Below are positions 1 through 6,227 of a stretch of DNA of 49,805 nt, piece after piece. The position numbers and the translations under genes were made by a program. Each line of letters opens with the position of its first letter. The stretch's first letter is position 1. Under the pieces are notes generated by a model. That model had not been told where the DNA came from and searched no databases. It saw only the letters and a list, made by a program, of their open reading frames with translations. This DNA is from Paracoccaceae bacterium (GTDB taxonomy: Bacteria; Pseudomonadota; Alphaproteobacteria; Rhodobacterales; Rhodobacteraceae): positions 1 through 49,805 of the forward strand of contig JADLCV010000042.1 of assembly GCA_020846995.1 (NCBI GenBank). The letters are read 5' to 3'.

Positions 1-1163
1 AATTCGGAGAGGCGCAGCTGGGCGACGAGCCCCGCGGGCGCCCCGCCCCCGGCCCGCTCGGGGTCGGCCCACCCCGTCCCGCGCAGCCGCAGGATCCGGC
101 TGTCGACGGCGAACTCGGCGAGGTCGACGCGATCGAGCCCGGGGACATAGCTGAACTCGGCCACCGCCCGCTCGAAGGGCACGGGCTCGAGGTCGCGGCG
201 CGGCCGGAGCTCGCCCGGGCCGATCATGAGCCGGCCCCAGACGGCGCCGAGCGCGCCCCGGGCGTCGACGGCGCCGCGGAAGGCCGCCGACACCGGCGCA
301 TCGACGAGGCCGAGGGCGGCCAGGGCCGGCACCTCGGCGGCGAGTTCGGCCGCGTCGATGCGGGCGACCTCGGCGAAGAGGACGGCCTCGGGCGAACCCT
401 TGGCGGTGCGGAACCAGAGCTGCGCCTGCGCCGGCGTGCCCCCATCCGGCGCCGCGAGCGCGAAGGAAAGCGCGATCGTCGTCTCGCGGCGGTCCTGCGT
501 CAGGGCCAGGCTTCCGTCCACGAGCCGCCAGGCCCGCCCCGTCGTCTGGTCGTCGAAGACGAGCGTCAGCCCCCCGGCCTCGATCCGCCCGATCCCGGCC
601 AGGGGCGCGAGCGCAAGCATGCGGTCGACGGCATCGAGGATGTCGGTGAGCGTGCCCGAGGCGTTGAGCCCGCCCGTGCCGCCGGCGAGGAAGGCAAGCC
701 CGAGGCTGCCGTCGGCGCGGCGCGTGACGGTGGCGCTCGCGCCCTCGAGGCGGACGGTCTCGGGCCGCAACTCGCCCCGCAGGAGGGCGGCCGGCAGCAG
801 CCCGACCTCGAGTTCGGGCAGGTCCGCACGCCCCGCCCCGCCGGCGCCGGAAAGCGCGACGCCGCGGAGCGCGACCCGCGGCAGGTGATCCTCGCCGAGC
901 CAGAGGTCGAGCCCGCCGAGCCGGAGCGTCCCGCCCTGGCCGAGGAGCGCCGCCAGCCGCGCCTCGACCCAGGCCACGGCCGGGGCCGGCAGCGCCACCC
1001 GCTCGCCCGAGAGCGCGAGCGCCGCGAGCCCCGCCGCCGTCGCCACCGCCAGCCCGCCGGCCAGAAGAAGGGCCGCCGACAGCGTGCCGAGAACCCCGCG
1101 CAGCAGCGCGATCACGCCGGACGCCGCCGCCGATCCCGCCCCGCGCCCGTCGCCGCGCGCCAA
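1..1163 (-). CDS. AsmA/YhdP-like (DUF3971-type) envelope protein, 3' end cut off
   Basis: This reading frame is open on the minus strand from about 1163 to the window edge, so at least 370 N-terminal residues are present and the C-terminus lies outside. A single hydrophobic segment lies just after the start (ALLRGVLGTLSAALLLAGGL). It is followed by long, low-complexity beta-type sequence with repeated patterns such as LRLGGLDLWLGEDHLPRVAL and LRPETVRLEGASATVTRRAD. This is the look of AsmA/YhdP-type proteins, which bridge the periplasm and are linked to lipid transport to the outer membrane. A TTG at 1163 with GGAGG just upstream, or a GTG at 1115, could be the start; both are in frame and no ATG is suitably placed. 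It is divergent from the peroxiredoxin gene. The family call rests on architecture rather than a diagnostic motif. Confidence 0.7.
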   Translation of the reverse strand, partial: MARGDGRGAGSAAASGVIALLRGVLGTLSAALLLAGGLAVATAAGLAALALSGERVALPAPAVAWVEARLAALLGQGGTLRLGGLDLWLGEDHLPRVALRGVALSGAGGAGRADLPELEVGLLPAALLRGELRPETVRLEGASATVTRRADGSLGLAFLAGGTGGLNASGTLTDILDAVDRMLALAPLAGIGRIEAGGLTLVFDDQTTGRAWRLVDGSLALTQDRRETTIALSFALAAPDGGTPAQAQLWFRTAKGSPEAVLFAEVARIDAAELAAEVPALAALGLVDAPVSAAFRGAVDARGALGAVWGRLMIGPGELRPRRDLEPVPFERAVAEFSYVPGLDRVDLAEFAVDSRILRLRGTGWADPERAGGGAPAGLVAQLRLSE

Positions 1164-1259
1164 TCCGCCTCCGCCCCTCCTCGCCGTCTCCGGCCTTTAT
1201 CTTCGCCGCTCGGCGGCTAGAACAGAAGCATCTTCGCCACCACCAGGGATCACTTCGCG

Positions 1260-1721
1260 ATGATCGACGAGAAGGCCGCGGCCCCCGACTTCACGCTGCC
1301 GCGGGCGGGCGGCGGCAGCGTCACCCTCTCGGCGCTCCGGCCGCAGAAGGTCGTGCTCTACTTCTACCCGCGCGACGACACCTCGGGCTGCACCCGCGAG
1401 GCGCTCGACTTCACCCGGGCCGCCGCCGACTTCGCCCGCGCCGGGGCGGTCGTCGTCGGGGTCTCGAAGGACAGCGTGCCAAGCCACGACCGCTTTGCCG
1501 CGAGGCACGGGCTCGAGGTCGTCCTCGCCTCGGACGCGGGCTCCGACGTCGCCGAGCGCTACGGCGTCTTCGTCGAGAAGCGCATGTACGGGCGCAGCTA
1601 CATGGGCATCGAGCGGACGACCTTCCTCATCGACGCCGCGGGCCGGATCGCCCGCGTCTGGCGCAAGGTGAGCGTGCCCGGCCATGTCGAGGCGGTGCTG
1701 GCCGCGGCCCGGACCCTCTGA
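1260..1721 (+). CDS. bcp: Peroxiredoxin, Bcp/PrxQ type with a single cysteine
   Basis: This 153-residue cytoplasmic thiol peroxidase reduces hydrogen peroxide and organic peroxides. The AhpC/TSA fold is clear: APDFTLPR near the N-terminus, the active site YPRDDTSGCTRE with Thr41 and peroxidatic Cys44, and the C-terminal Arg-containing MGIERTTFLID. E. coli Bcp has its resolving cysteine five residues after the first; here that position is Leu49. Cys44 is the only cysteine in the protein, so it should work as a 1-Cys enzyme that relies on an external thiol. The ATG at 1260 gives the normal family length. The gene is divergent from the AsmA-like gene and is followed by a GC hairpin, so it is probably monocistronic. 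Confidence 0.93.
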   Translation: MIDEKAAAPDFTLPRAGGGSVTLSALRPQKVVLYFYPRDDTSGCTREALDFTRAAADFARAGAVVVGVSKDSVPSHDRFAARHGLEVVLASDAGSDVAERYGVFVEKRMYGRSYMGIERTTFLIDAAGRIARVWRKVSVPGHVEAVLAAARTL

Positions 1722-1727
1722 GCCTCT

Positions 1728-1773
1728 GCCGGGCGCCGGGCCGCCGCCGCGGCACGCCCCCGGGGCGCCCGGC
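1728..1773 (+). terminator. GC-only hairpin after the peroxiredoxin gene
   Basis: A perfect 10-bp inverted repeat (GCCGGGCGCC at 1728-1737, GGCGCCCGGC at 1764-1773) begins seven bases after the stop codon of the peroxiredoxin gene. It is followed by CCTTCCC rather than a T-run. It may be an intrinsic terminator of the GC-rich type, or a transcript-end stabiliser. Chance inverted repeats are common in DNA this rich in GC. Confidence 0.4.
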
Positions 1774-1833
1774 CCTTCCCGAGGTCGGCAGGAATCCGCG
1801 CAAACCGGATGCGCCGGGGCGGGGAGATGCGCT

Positions 1834-1870
1834 TTGCATCCTGCAATCGGCGGGATTTCGCGCAAATCGG
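1834..1870 (+). promoter_or_regulatory. Cluster of dyads and a direct repeat upstream of the M23-bactofilin operon
   Basis: In an otherwise GC-saturated region there are two dyads: TTGCA-TCC-TGCAA at 1834-1846 and GATTT-CGCGC-AAATC at 1854-1868. The second belongs to a 17-base element (1854-1870) that recurs imperfectly at 1792-1808, with 14 of 17 positions equal. This looks like an operator or regulator-binding region. No known consensus is recognised. Confidence 0.3.
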
Positions 1871-1912
1871 CAGCGCCCGCGGCCGCAGCGGCCCCCGCGT
1901 CCGCAAGGACGG

Positions 1913-1941
1913 TTGCGGGACAGGGGACCTGCCGCTAACGA
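1913..1941 (+). promoter_or_regulatory. Possible sigma70-type promoter of the M23-bactofilin operon
   Basis: TTGCGG at 1913-1918 and TAACGA at 1936-1941 are separated by 17 bases. The putative transcription start would lie about 50 bases upstream of the M23 start codon. Both boxes are weak matches. Confidence 0.25.
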
Positions 1942-2000
1942 TTCCGGCGGCAGACGGAAGACGCGAGAAGACCGGCAATGGCCAAGGCGGAACGGGGTCG

Positions 2001-3341
2001 ATGACGGGAGGGCTGACCGCCCGGCTCGAGGCGGCGCTGGCCCGCCACCTTCCCGAGCGGCGGGTCTTCCTGCGGTCCGAGCGCGAGACGCGCTTCGTCC
2101 GCCTGCGGCCGCTGACGCAGGCGATGGGCCTCGGCGGGGCGGCGCTGATCCTCCTCTGGACGGTCGTCGCCTCGGCCATCCTCATCATGGACGAGATCGG
2201 TTCGGGCAACATCCGCGCCCATGCCGCGCGCGAGAAGGCGTCCTACGAGCAGCGCCTCGCCGGCCTTGCGGCCGAGCGTGACGCCCGCGCCGCCGAGGCG
2301 CGCGCGGCCCAGGCCCGCTTCGACGTGGCGCTGGGCCGGATCTCGGCCATGCAGACGGCCCTCCTCGCCGCCGCCGAGCGCACCCGCGAACTCGAGACCG
2401 GGATCGATGTCATCCAGGCGACGCTGCGGCGCACGCTCCAGGAACGCGATGCCGCCGAGGCCGAGCGCGCGGCGCTGGTCGCCGCGGCCCACGGCGGCGG
2501 CGCTCCGGCCGAGACCGAGGCCGGCGCCGTCCGCGACGTCCAGGCGACCCTCGACGTCCTTGCCGCCGAACTCGGCGCCGTCGCGGTCGAGCGCGACGGC
2601 TTCGCGGCCATGGCCGTGCAGGCCCGCCAGGAGGCCGAGCACCTCGCCCTCGAGCACCGTCTGCACGAGCAGCGCACCGACATGATCCTCGCCCGCCTCG
2701 AGGAGGCGGTCACGGTCTCGATGGAGCCGCTCGACCGCATCTTCCGCGGCGCCGGCATCTCGCCCGACGCCCTCCTCGACGACATCCGCAACGGCCGGGC
2801 GGCGCAGGCGGCGGCGCTGACGCCGATCGCCCGCTCGACCCGGGGGGCCGAGGCCTCGGAGGTCGAGGTCCGCGCCCAGGACATCCTCGCCGGCTTCGAG
2901 CGCATCAACCTCTACCGGCTGGCGGTGCAGCGGCTGCCCTTCGCCAATCCGGTGCGGGCCGCGGTCCGCTTCACCTCGGGCTTCGGCGTCCGCCGCGACC
3001 CCAAGTCCGGGCGGGCGCGGATGCACGAGGGGCTCGACTTCGCCGGCCCCCACGCGACCCCGATCTACGCCACCGGCGACGGGGTCGTGAAGGAGGCGGG
3101 CTGGCATTCCGGCTACGGCAACACCGTCCTGATCGGGCACGAGTTCGGCATCGACACCCGCTACGCCCACATGACGCGAATCCGCGTGAGCGAAGGCCAA
3201 AGGGTCTCGCGCGGGGACAGGATCGGTGATATGGGCAGTACGGGCCGGTCCACGGGCACCCATCTGCACTACGAGGTGCATGTCGACGGACGCCCGGTGA
3301 ACCCCATAACCTACATCAGGGCGGCGAACGATGTTTTCTAA
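2001..3341 (+). CDS. M23 (LytM-type) metallopeptidase with transmembrane anchor and coiled coil
   Basis: This is a 446-residue inner-membrane-anchored periplasmic protein. A cytoplasmic basic N-terminus is followed by one membrane segment (about 42-62), an Ala/Glu/Arg-rich coiled coil (about 75-260) and a C-terminal LytM domain (about 324-446). The zinc ligands are all present: His342 and Asp346 in MHEGLDF, and His421/His423 in THLHYE. It should therefore be an active peptidoglycan endopeptidase rather than an EnvC-like degenerate form. The frame is open from an ATG at 1809, but the ATG at 2001 puts the basic N-terminus and membrane segment in the normal place. The last 11 bases overlap the bactofilin gene, so translation is coupled. 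Bactofilin-linked M23 enzymes of this layout shape the cell wall in alphaproteobacteria (LmdC-BacA type). Confidence 0.92.
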   Translation: MTGGLTARLEAALARHLPERRVFLRSERETRFVRLRPLTQAMGLGGAALILLWTVVASAILIMDEIGSGNIRAHAAREKASYEQRLAGLAAERDARAAEARAAQARFDVALGRISAMQTALLAAAERTRELETGIDVIQATLRRTLQERDAAEAERAALVAAAHGGGAPAETEAGAVRDVQATLDVLAAELGAVAVERDGFAAMAVQARQEAEHLALEHRLHEQRTDMILARLEEAVTVSMEPLDRIFRGAGISPDALLDDIRNGRAAQAAALTPIARSTRGAEASEVEVRAQDILAGFERINLYRLAVQRLPFANPVRAAVRFTSGFGVRRDPKSGRARMHEGLDFAGPHATPIYATGDGVVKEAGWHSGYGNTVLIGHEFGIDTRYAHMTRIRVSEGQRVSRGDRIGDMGSTGRSTGTHLHYEVHVDGRPVNPITYIRAANDVF

Positions 3342-3840
3342 GAGCCGAATCAACGAGCCCGGACCCAAGCCGGCGTCCGAGGCCGACAAGCCCAGGCCCC
3401 AGGACCCCATGACGACGCAGAAACCCGCGATGGATTATGCCGCATCGGCCCCCAAGGCCAAACCGCCGGCCTCGGTGATCTCGGCCGACCTCTCCATCAC
3501 CGGCAACCTCAAGACGACCGGCGACATCCTCGTCGAGGGCTCGGTGGACGGCGACGTCCGCGCCCATCTCCTGACCGTGGGCGAGGGCGCGACGGTGCGG
3601 GGCGAGATCGTCGCCGACGACATCGTCGTCAACGGCCGCGTGGTCGGCAAGGTCCGCGGGCTCAAGGTGCGGCTGACGGCCACCGCCCGGGTCGAGGGCG
3701 ACATCATCCACAAGACGATTGCGATCGAATCCGGGGCCCATTTCGAGGGCTCGGTGCAGCGCCAGGAAGACCCCCTGAGCGGCCCCGCCAAGGGCGCCGC
3801 CGCGGCGGCGCCGAAGCCCGCCGCACCGTCCACCGTCTGA
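3331..3840 (+). CDS. Bactofilin (polymer-forming cytoskeletal protein)
   Basis: This 169-residue protein has a central right-handed beta-helix (about 50-140) built from short repeats such as GDILVEGSVDGDVRAHLLTVGEGATVRGE. It is flanked by disordered Pro/Ala/Lys-rich tails, the standard bactofilin layout. Bactofilins polymerise without nucleotide and scaffold localised cell-wall enzymes at the inner membrane. The start codon lies inside the end of the M23 peptidase gene with an 11-base overlap. The pair is therefore an operon, and the products are likely to be direct partners. No membrane segment is visible. Confidence 0.93.
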   Translation: MFSKSRINEPGPKPASEADKPRPQDPMTTQKPAMDYAASAPKAKPPASVISADLSITGNLKTTGDILVEGSVDGDVRAHLLTVGEGATVRGEIVADDIVVNGRVVGKVRGLKVRLTATARVEGDIIHKTIAIESGAHFEGSVQRQEDPLSGPAKGAAAAAPKPAAPSTV

Positions 3841-3888
3841 CCGCACCCGCCCGCGAGGGGACCGCCGGGCACCTTCGCAGGCGCCCGT

Positions 3889-3920
3889 TGCGTTTCCGCC
3901 CCCGTGCGTTTCCGCCCCCC
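3889..3920. repeat. Tandem 16-bp duplication downstream of the bactofilin gene
   Basis: TGCGTTTCCGCCCCCG at 3889-3904 is followed immediately by the same word at 3905, the second copy having one extra C in its C-run. It lies in non-coding DNA between the converging bactofilin and DUF2189 genes. Confidence 0.7.
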
Positions 3921-3982
3921 GCTGCCTTCGCCCCCGGTTGCACCCGCCTCGCCCGCCCCGCCGCCGCGCGATCGCCCGCCGG

Positions 3983-3999
3983 GGCCCGGGGGCCGGGCC
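3983..3999 (-). terminator. GC hairpin after the DUF2189 gene
   Basis: A perfect 7-bp inverted repeat (GGCCCGG and CCGGGCC with a 3-base loop) lies 28 bases beyond the stop codon of the minus-strand DUF2189 gene. It also lies between two converging genes. It has no U-tract. Confidence 0.35.
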
Positions 4000-4026
4000 G
4001 CTGCCCCTCCCCCGCCGGCCGCCGCC

Positions 4027-4806
4027 TCAGGCCAGGGCCCGGCGGTAGAGGTGCCAGCTCGCGTGCCCGAGGAGCGGCAGGACGAGGAGGAGGCCGAGGA
4101 AGGCGGGCAGCATGGCCACGACCGTCAGGGCCGCGATCACGAGCCCCCAGCGCAGCATCGGGCCGGGGTTGTCGCGCACCACCCCGACCGAGGCGATCAT
4201 CGCGCTGACGAAATCGACGTCGCGGTCGAGAAGCAGGGGCAGGCTGATGACCTGGGTCGCGAACAGGGCCAGCGCGATGACGGCGCCGATGGCCCCGCCG
4301 ACAAGGTAGAGCGGCAGCATCTCGGCCGCGAACACGACCCAGGGGTCGCTCGCGACATTGGGCGGGCCGCCGGTGCCGAGGAAGACGGCGAAGACGACCC
4401 GCGCGACCACGAACCACATCATGAAGAAGACGAGGAGGATCACGGCCAGGGCCGGGATCTGGCCGTTGCCGTGGCGGAAGGGCGCGCGCAGCACCGCCGA
4501 CCAGCCGAGCGCCTCGCCCGCGGCCAGCCTTCGGCTGACCTCGTAGAGTCCGAGGGCGACGAAGGGGGCGACGAGCGGGAAGCCGAAGGCCGCCGGGATC
4601 AGCCACCAGAGCTGTCCCGTCGCCGCGAGGAGCCAGCCGATGGCAAGGCCGCCCCCGACGAAGACCGCGGCGAAGAACAGCCCGAAGCGGGGCGCCCGGC
4701 GGAAGTCGGCCCAGCCCGCCCGGAGCGCGGCCGCGAGGTCGTCGGGGCCGAGCCTGCGAAAGGCGGGCAGGACGCCCGCGGCCCCCGTCACGTCGGTCGT
4801 GGTCAT
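4027..4806 (-). CDS. DUF2189 family integral membrane protein
   Basis: This 259-residue multi-pass membrane protein has about six hydrophobic segments, for example FGLFFAAVFVGGGLAIGWLLA and IPALAVILLVFFMMWFVVA. The N-terminal FRRLGPDDLAAALRAGWADFRRAPRFGLFF and the later LPLLLDRDVDFVSAMIASVGVVRDNPGPM are typical of the DUF2189 family found widely in Rhodobacterales. Its function is unknown. The ATG at 4806 (MTTTDV) has GGGAG upstream; an in-frame ATG at 4821 would add five residues. The frame stays open further upstream, but that part is GC-rich noise. It converges on the bactofilin gene and appears to be transcribed alone. Confidence 0.8.
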   Translation of the reverse strand: MTTTDVTGAAGVLPAFRRLGPDDLAAALRAGWADFRRAPRFGLFFAAVFVGGGLAIGWLLAATGQLWWLIPAAFGFPLVAPFVALGLYEVSRRLAAGEALGWSAVLRAPFRHGNGQIPALAVILLVFFMMWFVVARVVFAVFLGTGGPPNVASDPWVVFAAEMLPLYLVGGAIGAVIALALFATQVISLPLLLDRDVDFVSAMIASVGVVRDNPGPMLRWGLVIAALTVVAMLPAFLGLLLVLPLLGHASWHLYRRALA

Positions 4807-5027
4807 CTGCGGCGCTCCCATGCCCCCCCCGGGGCGGCATGCTAGCGGATCGGCCCCCGCCCGTGAAGGTGCCTCGCGGGCAGAGGATTGCCGCGCGGGG
4901 CGGGGGGGCGGAACCGCCCCGCCGGCGCGGAGGGCCCCGGCCCCTGCGCGCGCGCGCCCCGGGGACAACCGCGCCCGTCAGGTTGCCGCCGGAGGCTCCG
5001 CCCCGTTCGCACGCGCGCGCGCCGGGC

Positions 5028-6155
5028 TCAGTCCCCGGCCTGGGCCTCGGCCCGGCTCTTGCCGGCCACGTCCATGGCCAGCGTCGCGGCCATGAAGGCG
5101 TCGATCGCGCCGTCGAGCACGCCCTGGGTGTCGGAGGTCTCGTGGCCCGTCCGCAGATCCTTCACCATCTGGTAGGGCTGGAGGACGTAGGAGCGGATCT
5201 GGTTGCCCCAGCCGGCGTCGCCCTTGGCCTCGTGCTGGGCGGCGAGGGCGGCGTTGCGCTTGTCGAGCTCGAGCTGGTAGAGGCGCGACTTGAGTGCCGC
5301 CATGGCCAGCGCCCGGTTCTGGTGCTGGCTCTTCTCCGACGAGGTGACGACGATCCCGGTCGGCAGGTGGGTGATGCGGACCGCGCTTTCGGTCTTGTTC
5401 ACGTGCTGGCCGCCGGCCCCCGAGGAGCGCATGGTGTCGATGCGGATGTCCTTGTCCTGGATGTCGATCGCGATCGAATCGTCGACCACGGGATAGACCC
5501 AGACCGAGGCGAAGGAGGTGTGCCGGCGGGCCGAGGCGTCGAAGGGCGAGATGCGCACGAGGCGATGGACACCCGATTCCGACTTCAGCCAGCCGTAGGC
5601 GTTCGTTCCCGCGATGCGGTAGGTGGCCGAGCGGATGCCCGCCTCCTCGCCCGCCGATTCGGCGATGAGCTCGACCTTGCAGCCGTGGCGCTCGGCCCAG
5701 CGGACATACATGCGGGCGAGCATCGCCGCCCAGTCGCAGCTTTCGGTGCCGCCGGCGCCGGCATTGACCTCGAGGAAGGTGTCGTTGCCGTCGGCCTCGC
5801 CGTCGAGCAGCGCCTCGACCTCCTTCGCGGCCGCCACGGCGCGGAGGGCGCGGAGCTGGGCCTCGGCCTCGGCGACCACCCCGGTGTCGCCCTCGGCCTC
5901 GCCAAGCTCGATGAGGTCGGTGAGGTCGGTGAGGTCGCGCAGGATGGCGCCGTGCGTCTCGAGGGCGGCGGCGAGCGCGTTGCGCTCGCGCATGAGCTTC
6001 TGCGCCCGCGCCGGGTCCGACCACAGCGCCGGATCCTCGCTGCGCACGTTCAGCTCCTCGAGCCGGTGCGGCGCGGTCTCGATCCCCAGCCGCTGGCCGA
6101 GAAGGTCGAGCGACTTCCGCACGGCGGCGGCAAGGTTCAGCGTTTCGGCGCGCAT
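5028..6155 (-). CDS. prfB: Peptide chain release factor 2
   Basis: This 375-residue protein recognises UGA and UAA stop codons and triggers peptide release on the ribosome. The RF2-specific stop-recognition tripeptide Ser-Pro-Phe is at 203-205 (RISPFDASARR), and the universal GGQ catalytic motif is at 248-250 (SSGAGGQHVNKTES). The gene is one uninterrupted frame, so the in-frame UGA autoregulatory frameshift of E. coli prfB is absent. It is the last gene of an amiC-mrcA-prfB run on the minus strand, 72 bases after mrcA. Confidence 0.97.
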   Translation of the reverse strand: MRAETLNLAAAVRKSLDLLGQRLGIETAPHRLEELNVRSEDPALWSDPARAQKLMRERNALAAALETHGAILRDLTDLTDLIELGEAEGDTGVVAEAEAQLRALRAVAAAKEVEALLDGEADGNDTFLEVNAGAGGTESCDWAAMLARMYVRWAERHGCKVELIAESAGEEAGIRSATYRIAGTNAYGWLKSESGVHRLVRISPFDASARRHTSFASVWVYPVVDDSIAIDIQDKDIRIDTMRSSGAGGQHVNKTESAVRITHLPTGIVVTSSEKSQHQNRALAMAALKSRLYQLELDKRNAALAAQHEAKGDAGWGNQIRSYVLQPYQMVKDLRTGHETSDTQGVLDGAIDAFMAATLAMDVAGKSRAEAQAGD

Positions 6156-6227
6156 CGGCCGTTCCTCTCCCCCCGGGGGCCGCGGGTCCGGGGCGCGACA
6201 TAGCCCCTCGCGCCGGCCCGGGCAAGT

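Noticed and set aside
1809-2000. N-terminal extension of the M23 peptidase from ATG 1809
   Set aside because: The added 64 residues are Arg/Gly-rich, lie over the dyads and promoter candidate, and would displace the basic N-terminus and membrane segment.
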